Positions 1 to 10,189 of a DNA stretch of 64,000 bases are shown one piece after another (the first letter of the stretch is position 1; each line of letters starts with the position of its first letter). The stretch is taken from assembly GCA_002205965.3 (NCBI GenBank), contig NADL03000754.1, positions 62,001 through 126,000 of the forward strand. Direction: 5' to 3'. The notes beneath the pieces were generated by a model. The model worked only from the letters and a program-made list of their open reading frames with translations, searched no databases and was not told where the DNA came from. The position numbers and the translations under genes were made by a program. This stretch comes from Kappaphycus alvarezii. Taxonomy: Eukaryota; Rhodophyta; Florideophyceae; Gigartinales; Solieriaceae.

Positions 1-329
1 GAAAAATGAGGACAGTGTTGATGACAGTGGCTGGAAGGTAATTTTTATGCGTTTCTAGTACTATCTATGACGATTTTAGGGTAACGTACTGTACTTTCTA
101 TCTTCTACCTCGTAGTTTTTAATTATTTTTTATGGTCAAGTACAGTAGTGTACAGTAAGTACACTACTGTACCGACGCCTCTCAGCCACAGACCGCCCGG
201 GTGTCGGTTATATAGGTAGCACCGAGTCGGTTGAGCAACTCTTAGGAGGTAGCGTCACCTAGCGACCCCTCCCCACTCAAAAACCTACACCTATTGTCTT
301 CTTCCCTATTACCCATTCCGCTCCCATCA
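1..329 (+). repeat. Gypsy-A 5' LTR, truncated by window edge
   Basis: Matches the right LTR at 5419-5757 from about base 6, including the shared stretches around the repeated GGAGGTAGCGTCACCTAGCG segment and the CCCATCA end. It contains extra sequence (about 95-171) absent from the right LTR. About 110 bp of its 5' end should lie upstream of the window. Confidence 0.9.
141..171. repeat. Perfect 13-bp inverted repeat in 5' LTR
   Basis: TACAGTAGTGTAC and its exact complement are separated by AGTAA. It lies inside the block present only in the left LTR of Gypsy-A, so it may be the end of a small secondary insertion. Confidence 0.8.
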
Positions 330-1460
330 TGGTACTCTTGCGCAAGGCTGATACTCCCAGCGCCAGCGCGGTCGTGTTCGACGGCACGACCGATGTGCGA
401 AGATTCTTCTTTTTCTTTGAGAATGTCGCGATGGCATCCAAACCTGACGAGAAGAAAGCTCTTTCTCTCTTCGCACACCTAGACGGCGCAGCGTTCAAAT
501 TCTATTACGATACGTTTGCGTCAAATGGTGAGCTCGTCCCCGAAGCGAAAAACTACGCCGAAGTTAAACAGAAGTTTCTCGAGCATTTCGCGAAGGACGA
601 AGACCCGAACGACGTCATCCGCTAAGTTCTAGAAGTTGGATTTGAACTAGAAGCCATTTTTGGTTATTTGAGGGAAATTGAACGCCTCTACGAGAAGGCG
701 GGGTTCGATAGCATCGCCAGGTTCAGACTCATTCGCACTGCCGCCTGTCGACACAAGGAGCTGCAGCAGTTCTTGGCATTTCGGGACCCAAGGATTATCC
801 GGGAATATTTAAGGCGCTGAAGGACTTTCACTCTAATCGTGTGGCGTTGGCTAGCCCCTCTAGCTGCACCGCTGAAGTTCCGCCGGCACGGTTGCTGGTT
901 CCCCCGAAGTCGAGGTCTAGGAACATCGAAGACAAGGTGGACGCTCTAGCCGAAGACCTCTCGAAGTGGACTCTTTTTGCCATCGTCGGCCCCTAGGAAA
1001 AATAATAAGGTCCGCCAATGCTCTTACTGCAACGAGCTTGGCCATAACGCAATTAATTGCGAGAAGAACCCGCATCGTAACACCCGCTGTTCCCTTTGTG
1101 GAAAGATGGGTCACTAAGTTGCTACGTGCTGTCCGGTGGAAGAAGGACAGCGATTCGAGAAGAAGCCCCGCCGAGAAGAAGAAGACAGGGAAGGAAGTGA
1201 TCGAGTGAATGTCCTCCGAGAAGACTCGTCCGAAACCGACTCCACAAGACGAAGGAGTAAATTCGCGAAAACAAACACCGACGGAGAGGCACTACCAAAA
1301 CAGCCCCGCCAGGACAATCATTGAGGCATTCGATCTCTCGCCTCGTAACTGGTCCCCACGCTCGGGTATGCAGCCGGGCCAAGCCCTACCCCCGGAAGAA
1401 TTCGAATCATTAGCCGTAAGAAGAAGGCGAAGAAATCGAACTGCGGAAGAAGAATTCTAA
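329..1460 (+). pseudogene. gag: Gypsy-A gag, broken
   Basis: The capsid precursor starts with ATG at 329, whose A is the last base of the LTR; this frame stays open to a stop at 623-625. Further gag-like sequence follows in shifted frames. Two nucleocapsid zinc knuckles of the C-x2-C-x4-H-x4-C type are readable in one frame at about 1019-1060 (CSYCNELGH...) and 1088-1129 (CSLCGKMGH...); the second is broken by an in-frame TAA at 1115. Such knuckles bind the element RNA during particle assembly. Start choice rests on the long open frame and on gag-like content right after the LTR. Confidence 0.85.
330..343 (+). promoter_or_regulatory. Putative primer binding site of Gypsy-A
   Basis: TGGTACTCTTGCGC follows the LTR end CCCATCA directly. 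A TGG start matches the CCA end of a tRNA, as expected for minus-strand priming. The matching tRNA was not identified. The site overlaps the first codons of gag. Confidence 0.55.
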
Positions 1461-1659
1461 TAAGCTGCAGGAATACGTAGGGAAATACGACGTTGTTTCC
1501 GAGCTTACAAACGCAAAATTGTGGTTTGACATTCGGTCAGCTTCTCCGTGGAGATGCTGAAGGAGCTACCAAAGTCGTGCGCCGTTTGTTGGGAAAACAG
1601 TCATTTCACGTGTTGCAGTCGTTTCGAATTCGGGTCTCGTTTAGTACGGTTGGTCCAAC

Positions 1660-1760
1660 TCAAAGTTTACGGAAACGGTCTGGGCTCTACTAGACTCCGG
1701 AGCCGTACCGGACGTCATGTCAGCTGATTTTCTAGACGTCTTTACCTTTCACCGAACTAC
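1660..1760 (+). pseudogene. Gypsy-A aspartic protease fragment
   Basis: The frame through 1684-1740 reads ALLDSGAVPDVMS, the D-S-G-A active-site signature of retroviral-type aspartic proteases, which process the Gag-Pol precursor. No long open frame surrounds it, so the domain is decayed. Its position between the gag knuckles and the RT is canonical for gypsy. Confidence 0.75.
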
Positions 1761-2210
1761 ACGTCTAAAAGGATAACTGTTGCGAATGGTGACAGCTCTT
1801 CCTGTGTAGGTTCGCTGGTCAAGGTCCCGACGACCTTTGGGGACCAAGCCGTGAAACTAGACTTCCTTGTCATCGAGAAGTCTCCTTTCGAACTAATAAT
1901 AGGTCTCCCTACGCTCACAGCTATGCGTGTTATATGGATTCGGGGCACAGAGCGTCCGTTTAACCATTGGTTCCGAAGAAGTTGTGCTCCCGCTCGAGCC
2001 TGACACTAATTCTACCGAGAATAAAATGGTCGAGGCGAGGAGATAGGGACTCCCAGTGAAGATTTTACTTCTGCTTTCGAACGCCGGTCCGCAGCCCTCG
2101 GACTCTCGGAAGAAGAGCTGGTCCAGCCATCCGCGAGAAATTTTACCGGATCGAGCGAAGGTCCTATAAGTGAAGAAAGCACTATCGACGAAGAAGAAGA
2201 GAAGGAGAAA

Positions 2211-3352
2211 ATGCGGGATGCTCTGAGAGCTCGTCTTGCTCATTTGAAAGAAGTAACGCAAGGCGAGATAAATGGGTTGCTTCGCGACACAGGAATCGTC
2301 GCCCGGACTATAGACGAGCTACGTCCTGCAGCCGTGACGACGAAGCATTCCTTTGAAATGAAGGACCCTACCCCGATCTATCACAGGGCTCGCCGAATGT
2401 CGCCTCGACACAACGAAATCGCCCGATGAGAAATCGAAAACATGCTATGCTGGGAATCCCCAGCGTCGTCGGCGTGGTCGTTCCCAGTGGTTATCGTAAC
2501 GAAAAAGACGGTAGGCCTCGTTTTCTGCGTGATTATCGCACTCTGAACCGCAAGATGAAGGCGGATCGTTGGCCACTACCTAAGACAGAAGAGATCTTCG
2601 ACGACCTAAAGGGTAGCTCTATATTCACCACCCTTGATTTGTTTGCGGGGTACTGGCAAATCCGCATGGCCGAAGAGTGTAAGGAGATGACTACGTTCGT
2701 CAGCCGTTTTGGTACCTTCAAGTTCGAGGTGATGCCATTTGGTCTAATGAACGCGCCTTCCACATTCCAGCGCATGATGGATTACGTACTGAAGGACATT
2801 CCCTTCGCCCGTGTCTATCTTGATGATGTCGTGATCTTCTCCAACTCTATGGAGGAGCATATTGATCATTTGGCTGTCGTTTTCAAGGCAGTCGGGGACG
2901 CAGGACTTAAACTTAAGATTACAAAATGCGCGTTTGCTATGACAAGCGTAAAGCTGCTTGGTCACTTCGTAGACAAGCGTGGAGTCCGCGTCGATGACGA
3001 GAAGATTGGTGCCATCAAAAGGGCCCCCGTTCCTACCAACTCAACGGAGTTGCGTAGCTTTCTTGGCCTCGCCGGGTATTATCGTCGCTTCATCAAGGAC
3101 TTTGCCGGAATATCCTCTGCCCTTCACGCAGCAACTTCGGGCAATAGGAAGTTCGAATGGACTGAGGAGATGACTGCCGCCTTCGAAACCCTGAAAGAGA
3201 AGCTTACTTCTCCGCCGGTGCTAGCCTTCCCGGACTTCGAGTCCCCCTTCATCGTGGAAACCGACGCTTCCAATGTCGCCGTTGGGCAGTCCTGGCCCAG
3301 AAAAAGGAAGATGGAAAGATTCATCCCGTGCAGTACGCAAGCCGGACGATGA
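2211..3352 (+). pseudogene. pol: Gypsy-A reverse transcriptase
   Basis: The longest open part (2426-3352, 308 codons) holds the fingers and palm of a Ty3/gypsy RT. Visible motifs are DYRTLNRK, TTLDLFAGYWQI, VMPFGLMNAP and the catalytic box VYLDDVVIFS, followed by LGHFVDKRGV and SFLGLAGYYRRFI of the connection region. The frame runs into the RNase H start (ETDASNVAVG) and is lost at about 3290. The upstream open piece 2211-2429 belongs to the linker between protease and RT. Reverse transcription would copy the element RNA in virus-like particles; this copy cannot do so. Confidence 0.92.
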
Positions 3353-3610
3353 ACTCAGCAGAGCGTAACTATTCCGCCTGCGAGAGGGAGGCCTCGCCGT
3401 TATTTTCGCTTTAAGGAAATTCAGAGTGTATCTGTTATCGACGGAGCCCTTCAAGCTCATTACCGACCATCAAGCCCTTCGTTATGCCTTCAAGAAAAAC
3501 GACATTCAGGAAGGCTGGCGCGATGGATAGACTTCCTTGCGGAGTATGAATTCGAGGTAGAGTACAGGCCAGGTACGGGAAACGGAGCAGCTGATTTCCT
3601 CTCGCGTGGT
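3240..3610 (+). pseudogene. Gypsy-A RNase H, frameshifted
   Basis: After the break near 3290 the signature continues in other frames: SRTMNSAERNYS, then KLITDHQALRY near 3450-3485 and EYRPGTGNGAADFLSR near 3560-3605. The last motif is the normal end of gypsy RNase H. At least two frameshifts separate the pieces. Confidence 0.85.
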
Positions 3611-3803
3611 ACCTGCCGGCCGTCTCCTGCTTCTGGACTTGATGAAGGAGACTTAGTTGCCGCTGGATTCTGCCGCTACAGAAGAGAATCATAATCGAGC
3701 CTTTCCTCCTCGACGTCGCGCGTCATTTGCAAGGTTTAAAGATCCGAGTTGATGATGAAGAGAAGCGTCGTTCCGTCAAGCGTATGGCTAAAAACTTCAT
3801 GAT

Positions 3804-4480
3804 GTGGGAAGGAAAGCTGCTCAGACGAACCAGAAACGGGCTAAATCTGTACCGTTTATGAAGGAAAGGGTCGCGATATTGAAGACCTTTCACGACGATA
3901 TCGGACATTGGGATAAGGAGACGACGAGGAAATTTGTCGTAGACCGCTATTGGTGGCCGCAGATGCACCAAGACATTCAAACTACGTGAAAAGTTGTGAG
4001 GGGTGCCAGAAGACGAGGCCCGTTCCGCCGTACCGTACGACTTTGAACGTCCCACTGACGAATATCTTCGAAACTTATTCGATCGATTTCGCGGGACCTC
4101 TGCCGATATCAAACGCCGGAAAGAAGTATCTGCTCATCGCCGTCGAGCATTTGACAGGTTGGCCAATCGCAGTTGCCACCACAGACTCGTCGGCTGCAAC
4201 TGTCTCCCAGTTCATCGAGAGTGAAGTTATGCACCCTTTTGGTCCCCCGAAGACCATTATCAGCGACAACGCTGGGTGCTTCACCGCTGCCTCCGTCGCT
4301 GATTTCATGAAAAACATGGAATTACCTGGACCACTGTTCTCGCGTATGCTCCCATGTCTAATGGTAGAGCCGAAAGGATGGTACGAACCATCAAGACAGC
4401 CGTGAAGAAGATGTTGTCGGCCAAGGTATGGATTGGGAAGAGTGTTTGCCCCGTGTCTTGTACGGATACCGCCGCCGTCG
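3804..4480 (+). pseudogene. Gypsy-A integrase, frameshifted
   Basis: An HHCC zinc-binding segment is spread over two frames (FHDDIGHWDKETTRKF, then CEGCQKTRP at about 3990-4020). The catalytic core follows in the frame open at 3950-4405: YSIDFAGPLP (first Asp), IISDNAGCF (second Asp). The Glu block (SNGRAERMVRT) lies near 4360-4390 after another shift. Downstream to about 4860 the reading frames carry no recognisable chromodomain. Confidence 0.88.
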
Positions 4481-5410
4481 CCTTTCCGCGGGAGCTTCGC
4501 CGTTCGAACTGATGTTCGGAGTAGTTCCGCGCATGGTCCATCTGACCCCGTCCGTTGATGACGCGCCTCAGATACACATCGCAAGTTGGAACTTCTGGCC
4601 TCCTCTGCCCTTCGAGCTCAGCGTCGAGAAGAACAGATGCATAGAATGGGTGATTCAACCTCTACAGAGCTTCGCATGTTCAACGTGGGGTATTGGTTCT
4701 AGTGGCACATTGCCGGCATTAACTTCGGCCGCTAAGTGGCCTGCCCTCAGTTCTCGCTATTACGGTCCTTGTCGCGTTTGGAAAGTAGTTCACCCTCGTA
4801 CTGGCTCATCTCATACGGGGGTCGCCATTCACGCCGCTCCATCCACGCGAGGAGACTAGTTCCTTTTCTTTGCGCTCGAGCCACTTAAAGGCCTAGGAGC
4901 ACTTGATTAACCATGATAGCTATCGTTTCGCCTTTTTCTATAATGCCTTTTATGTCTTTCTCTGTTGTTTGTTGAGTAATTGCACCCAAATGGAATCTTA
5001 ATTTGCCTCTCCAGGCGAGAAAGCCCGATTCCAGACTCTTCTCTACCCTCGCGAAGTGTTATCTTCTCATCCCAAACTCTTCAACTGCACCATAGGTTCC
5101 AGAGCTCGGTACTGCGCACAACTGATCTTTGCTCCGATCGCCTTCTGGTTTTCCCTAACCGCGGTCTGTTTCATAAGCACAATCCTCCTATCCGCAGGGG
5201 ATTTTGGGACGACGATACCACCGGATTCCCTCGCCCCTACACGCTCAGTGGATAGGCCAGTCGCGGAGGCTTTGTCTGACCTGAATCAACACTGAGCTTC
5301 GAGGCGAAGGCGGTGCGCGGGAGGAGATGGAAGCCTCTGAGGTTACAAGGCTTCAAGAGTTGGTGGCTTGGTGCTTGGTTACGGGCAAGGAATGAGTGTG
5401 TTGCAGTTCA

Positions 5411-5418
5411 GGGGGGGG
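5411..5418 (+). promoter_or_regulatory. Polypurine tract of Gypsy-A
   Basis: A run of eight G ends just before the right LTR start TGTACAG at 5419, the expected place for plus-strand priming. Confidence 0.7.
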
Positions 5419-5757
5419 TGTACAGTGTGTTACAGGTGTGCAAGGGTCGGCCGATCTCTACCTGAGCTGGCCGAGCTCACTGTATACTGCACGGGTTGCA
5501 GTTTGAGGACGGGGTGGTGTTGATGAAAGTGGCTGGAAGGTGATTTTTATGCGTTTCTAGTACTATCTATGACGATATTTTAGGGTAACGTACTTTACTG
5601 ACAACTCTCAGCCACAGACCGCTCGGTATCGGTTATATAGGTAGCACCCGAGTTGGCTGGTAGCTTGGAGGAGGTAGCGTCACCTAGCGACCCCTCCCTA
5701 CCCCTAAACCCACGCCTCTGTCTGTCTTCTTCCAAAACCCCTCTTCCACTCCCATCA
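5419..5757 (+). repeat. Gypsy-A 3' LTR
   Basis: A 339-bp sequence from TGTACAGTG to CCCATCA. It matches the left LTR over its last two thirds and has TG...CA ends. A probable TATA element (GTTATATAGG) lies near 5632. Confidence 0.88.
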
Positions 5758-5837
5758 GACAGCTGTTCCCTGAGGGATGTCGTGATATGGGTAAAATCTT
5801 AACTATTAAAATGTAAAGGATTGGCGGCAAGCCGTCG

Positions 5838-5985
5838 AAGCGCTAGAAAACTGGCTGGAGGCCAGCCAACAGGCACGCCGCATTGGACATCGCTGCTGCT
5901 GCGGCATGAAGTTGTGTTAAGACTTGTTTGACCTTGGTGTAGGTCTCTCTTGCCCTCGTAGCGACGTCGCGTGCGACATCGGTTA
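5838..5985 (-). pseudogene. RLE element C-terminal fragment (minus)
   Basis: Minus-strand translation gives a piece like DVARDVATRARETY followed by HAAAAAMSNAACLLAGL and a stop. The same module ends other copies at 21.5, 29.9, 33.5, 39.3, 42.7 and 48.8 kb. It corresponds to the extreme C-terminus of the RT-endonuclease protein. 5'-truncated. Confidence 0.75.
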
Positions 5986-6093
5986 GCAGCGTGCAACGCG
6001 GGCGGTTCTAGCGATTTTAATGCAGAGGCATGCGGCAGCAGCGGTGATGTCCAATGCATCATGCCTGCTGACAGGCTTCGAGCCAGCCATTTA
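5986..6093 (+). pseudogene. RLE element C-terminal fragment (plus)
   Basis: The same C-terminal module as its left neighbour but on the plus strand, ending at the TAG near 6091-6093 after GFEPAI. It is nearly identical to the plus-strand copy at 33.4-33.54 kb. The two fragments are head to head. Confidence 0.75.
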
Positions 6094-6600
6094 GGCACAT
6101 GACTCGCATTACTCATTATCCTCTATCATGACATTCAAGACAGATTTCGGAAATAGAACGAGATCATTATTGGCGATAGAGTTTGCCTGAATCTTTGCGC
6201 ACAAAGAAACAGCTACCATGCTGGCCAAAAGAGCGATAAAAACCTTGAGGGAGATCATTTCCTTTGTTCTTGTAATTAGTTGCGTTCTTGAACGCGATAC
6301 TTTAGTGAAAGACAGGTAGATGTGACCAGAGGATGCCGAATAAAAAGATGATGGGAAAGATTATGTACTCGAAAGTTGGGGAATTTTTATATTGTAAAAC
6401 GGATGGGCTGATCAACGATAAATCTCCAAACTATTTCCTCCTGTTTCCAATCTTATTGTAAGCATGCTGGGGCCGGTGATCTTCGTGGTTACTGCCAGCA
6501 TTATTGAGTGTTTTGCCTGAGAGGTGGAAATTTCGTGGACCATTTATTGTTGAAAATCTGCGGGCTAAAATAGCAATCAAAAATAAGAGAAAATAATTGC
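6094..6600. other. No gene recognised
   Basis: AT-rich sequence without a convincing open frame on either strand and without similarity to the repeats defined elsewhere in the window. Confidence 0.5.
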
Positions 6601-6605
6601 AGAAG

Positions 6606-7206
6606 ATTGGAAAGGGAGGGTAAATTTGGGGTGCTTTACTGATTAGAGATGTAGGACGGCTATTTACGTAGACTATGGGGGCAGGTCTGTATATTAGAGT
6701 GTCTGAAATGGAGGCAGAAGTGCAGTATAGTCACCTGTTTGTCTTATTTTTGCAAGGCCAGCTGTAAGACTGCGTTTTCTCACTAATTCTGATATGGAGA
6801 TGTTTCAATTTAGGCGCTGTTCTCTCTTCAGTAGAGTCAAAGAATTAGTTGACGGTATTCTGTCTAGTGCTGCTACCTTATGAGAAACGAAACACCCAGT
6901 TGAACTCGCTGCAGCGGTCAATGAAAAATATGAGTAGTGCCAGATACAAGGAGGGGAGCGACTAACGGTAGGCATATAGAGGTGACATATTAGAATGTGA
7001 GGTTGGATTCGTATATAACAATTTGCTCATCAAGGTGAGCATAGAGCCGATGTCAAATGCTACAGTACAGTCGTGCAAGCCGTCTATCGCACTCCCTGTG
7101 CTCCTTGTGTCTTGGTTTTTACATCCATACGGGGGGTAATTTTGGGGTGCTTTACTGATTAGCGATGTAAGACGGCTATTTTCCGAGACTAGCGGGGCAG
7201 CCATAC
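6606..7206 (-). repeat. Two copies of a RLE-type 3' end, 62-bp direct repeat
   Basis: Segments at about 6613-6675 and 7137-7200 share GGGGTGCTTTACTGATTAG and ACGGCTATTT. An inverted relative is at 41345-41418. Read on the minus strand each ends with AAAGCACCCC...TTACCC, the terminal signature of the RLE family. Between and beyond them no coding sequence was recognised. Confidence 0.6.
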
Positions 7207-7221
7207 AGGGTTGAGCGTCCT

Positions 7222-7275
7222 TAAAGGGGGGGGGAGATTTGGGTGCTTTTCTATTTGAAAGATATCAGTGGGCTG
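7222..7275 (-). repeat. RLE element 3' terminus
   Basis: A run of G followed by AGATTTGGGTGCTTTTC and GAAAGATATC. This is the complement of the shared 3' end also seen at 21.39, 33.97, 42.56 and 52.79 kb. Confidence 0.6.
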
Positions 7276-7434
7276 GTATCCTCTGTATGTATCAAACAGT
7301 GCACAGTAATAGGGGAGGGCGGGGTTACACTTTCTAGAAGGCCACCTTGACAAGGAGCATACATTTAGCTACGAAGTTGAATGGCCACAGAGTAGTGAGT
7401 TCGAAATATAAATATCCGCTTTGACCACTGCCAA

Positions 7435-8349
7435 AGGTAGTCCCCACAAATATCTGCGAACGGCTCATAACTCGCTATTTCCTCCTAGGAGATATCTAAA
7501 CCACTAAAGATACTCCCAGCCGGTTCCCGCGTCGACACCACTTGGTCATTGCCGTCCAGCCCCTGCCCCACAATTCCAACACTTCCCATGCCTCTCTTTC
7601 CCTCATCCTCCTTTTCCTCGTCCTTATCCTCGTCCTCATTCTCGTCCTCATCCTCGTCCTCATCCTCCCTCTCATCGTTAACCCCGTGGACCAATTCCGG
7701 GGCTGCCCACTCCTCGAAGGTCTCCCCAGCTCCCTCCTCGACCTCCCACTCCTGCCCCTCAGGTACCTCCTCCGCCTCCTTCTCGACGAGCAAGCGACGC
7801 ACGAATTCGATTACCTTTTTATGTTTGTCTGTGTAGGTAGTCATCGCGGTCAGTAGGTCCCAAAGGGAGTAGGAGAATGGAGTTTAGGGAGCGGGGGTGG
7901 CGATTTTTGGTGATGGAGGCGGAAGGGCGAAGGTTGTTCATTTTGGTTGTAAATGGAGTGGGGTGATTGTGGATGGAGGGTAGAGGTTGCGAGGGGGAGG
8001 GTAGTGTGTGTAGGGGTTGGTGGATTTCGAAAAAGTTGGGTAAAATGGGTTCAAGTACACCTTAGAGACGGACTGGAGTCGGTACTAAAAAGTTAAAATC
8101 GAAATTGCAGTAACGCATTTGCGTGAAATTTCTACATAAGGAGTGAATTTGATGAAGAAGGTAGATGAAAACGATGTAAAATGCTGATTTGGAGAAGAGG
8201 ATACAGTATTAAAATATCTAGGGAGGATGGTAGACAAATTTGGAAAGGATGGTAAGTGGAGGCAAGGGTGGGATCGTTCTGAGTTTTTGGTCCCTTTGGG
8301 AGGACAATTTACTGTTTTACACGAGCGGAGGACCATTTCCTGTGTTACA
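7435..8349 (-). mobile_element. E(a): 3'-truncated E element
   Basis: Read on the minus strand it starts TGTAACACAGG at 8349, like E(f) at 62773, and carries two imperfect 28-bp direct copies at that end. The start-to-ATG distance is 408 bp here and 403 bp in E(f). The conserved upstream part, including CTAGATATTTTAATACTG, is present. It stops being similar after the ADICGDY codons at about 7435, so the R-U5-like 3' part is missing. Confidence 0.8.
7440..7941 (-). pseudogene. Acidic E protein, broken copy
   Basis: The start codon is at 7941 (MNNLRPSASITKN). The DDYLHRQT motif is followed by a frameshift; the frame open from 7844 to 7485 then carries KKVIEFVRRLL, the EVPEGQEWEVEEGAGETFEE block and a shorter Asp/Glu tract. 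An in-frame stop follows GLDIS at about 7485, after which the C-terminal block EEIASYEPFADICGDY is still readable. Function unknown; see E(d). Confidence 0.8.
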
Positions 8350-8739
8350 ACCTCCACACAAGAGATAGCTAATATGAACAAATGAAAACAAAAAAAGTTT
8401 TACTTGCTCGCTGAATGGACTTTTTTCATTTTCGCTCAGTGAAAAGGGGGAACAAGGAGGTTTCATTTACCGGAAAAGGTGAGCCATCTTATTCACAGTC
8501 AGTTTGTATAGAAGTTCGCATGTGCGTAAAACGTTGCAGCAGGCTTTAATGGGACTTCTCTAACAGCAAGTATAGGGAGGCCAAGCAGGAAAAAACAATT
8601 AGAAGTAAATAAAGATTCGGAGTGTCTCTGTGGAAGGTTTTGCTCTTCGAAACGTCATCAAACAGCGAAAAGAGGTATTTGTTAAACGAGAAACTGGAGG
8701 TACTATCTTGACTCGCAAAAAAGCACTCAATTTTACGTT
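8350..8739. other. No gene recognised
   Basis: AT-rich flank between E(a) and E(b). Open frames here are short and show no family signature. Confidence 0.45.
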
Positions 8740-10185
8740 TCCCTCATCATTCCATTTCCTTTTGTTTCTACCTTTACTTTCTTTTTCTTTTGCGCCACCA
8801 ATTTTACATTTCTTTATACTTTTTTCTTTTTCTCGTTCTTCGTTTTATGATTGATTACTTCCCTTTTGATGGTACATCGTTCGGTCTTCTCAGTTAATTT
8901 TATCATCATCACCCCTAAACATCTTTTACCTTAATCAATATGTCTACACGTGATTTTCGACATAAATCACCCTTTAAAGAGAGTTTTTAGTTAATCTCAC
9001 TACAGGACCAATTTAAGCCTACTCTTTAGATTAATCGGGCCTGACAATCTAAACAGTTTGCCACTATCCAAAAAATTCAGGCGTCGCCTAAAATTTATCC
9101 TCATCCTTACAGCAACAAAAGGTCGACAACTCACACTACCCTTGAAAACCATTGTGCAACGACTCCCTCCTTCTCGCTTCGCTGCCAAACCCATCAATAT
9201 CTCTATTTTATTCCCTTCTGGCCCAACCGACGTAGGGGACTACCCCCGTCGTTAAATCAGGAAACGCTTGACGGAGCTCGCTGCTCGTCACCAGGTGGAG
9301 ATCGAGACACAGGGATCGGAAGGGGGTACTCCGGGGAGGAGAATGGTGAAGCAGGGGAGTACATGGAGGAAAGGGTGGTCACTGAGCTTGTCTACAGGAT
9401 AGACCAAGGGGAGGTAGAGGAAGAGATCAGAGAGGATGAAGGAGTAGAGGATGCTAGGGAGGAAGATGAGGAAAGTGGGGCTTCCAGACGAAGACAGCGG
9501 CCTCAAACTGGTTCATATGGGAGGATATGGGAGGGTAAATAATGGACTGGTTGGACTAGATGGTCCCTGCCATGGATCCGGATGGGGGATGACTCAGTTG
9601 AGCTGTATTTTTTGCGGGAAGTGACGAACAATTTTTGGCCATCCGCAGACATGTTTAGGCAGCACATCGGCACTTATGATGTCCTAGGTGAAGTAATGGG
9701 TTCTGGTCTAGAGGATGAAGAATTTGAGGAGTAGACTCACTTAGTTTCTTTCAAGTATTTTTTACCAAACCATTTTTGTCCACATGAAGTCTTTCTCCAC
9801 TAATTCTGGTGCTTCTGGTAGTTTTATCGAGTTTTTAGTTTGAGAAAAAAAGTCTACGTAGGCTGGTTGATATGATTACTCCATTTAAATAAATTCCTTC
9901 ATGAGACGAAAAAACAAGTTGGCAGACAACTTCATGTCCAGTCCCGAATAGTTGGGAAATTGAGAGTCAACTTCAAACCAAGAAATAGTTTCTACCCAAT
10001 TTACAGAGCATTCGTGGTAGAGCCTGCTCCTTTTGAGTTGTTTACTGGAGCAGTCACCTAGTTTTTTCTCTGAATCCTTTCCAAAACCCGGTAACGTCTA
10101 CGATAGCACTTAAGTCGCTCGAAAATACCCTTACCTCGGGTAGTTAGTGGGTTACTTTTCTGTAACCGTTATTTTCAACCTATCA
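8740..10185 (+). mobile_element. E(b): very divergent E element
   Basis: The layout is that of E: an AT-rich upstream part, an acidic gene remnant, then the conserved 3' part with CAAGTTGGCAGACAACTTC and GAGAGTCAACTTCAAACC (about 9918-9990), ending ...CTATCA-like at 10185. The left end is uncertain. A GCCAC follows the right end and another occurs at 8794-8798, but this pair could be chance. Confidence 0.65.
9120..9734 (+). pseudogene. Divergent acidic E protein remnant
   Basis: In shifted frames one can read GPTDVGDYPRR (compare GPTDADDYLRR in E(d)), then LVYRIDQGEVEEEI (compare LVYEVN), a short acidic stretch, and a C-terminus WPSADMFRQHI...LGEVMGSGLEDEEFEE (compare FADICGD...LEELFGSDLENGK) with a stop at 9732. 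The acidic tract is much shorter than in other copies. At least one stop interrupts it after PRR. Confidence 0.6.
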
Positions 10186-10189
10186 GCCA

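Larger units (their letters stand above)
1..5757 (+). mobile_element. Gypsy-A: degenerate Ty3/gypsy LTR retrotransposon
   Basis: A gag-PR-RT-RNase H-integrase order is readable on the plus strand between two related terminal sequences (1-329 and 5419-5757). The coding region is broken by many stops and frameshifts, and the LTRs differ by substitutions and a block of roughly 75 bp present only on the left, so this is an old inactive insertion. The 5' end of the left LTR lies outside the window, so no target-site duplication can be checked; the 5 bases after the right LTR are GACAG. The domain order with integrase after RNase H is that of Ty3/gypsy, not copia. Confidence 0.93.

Noticed and set aside
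7542..7856. Plus-strand frames of 95-104 codons at 7.5-7.85 kb
   Set aside because: Antisense of the acidic gene in E(a).
8794..8798. GCCAC as the left target duplication of E(b)
   Set aside because: The element start is not defined by alignment there and does not begin with TG; a 5-base match nearby is likely by chance.
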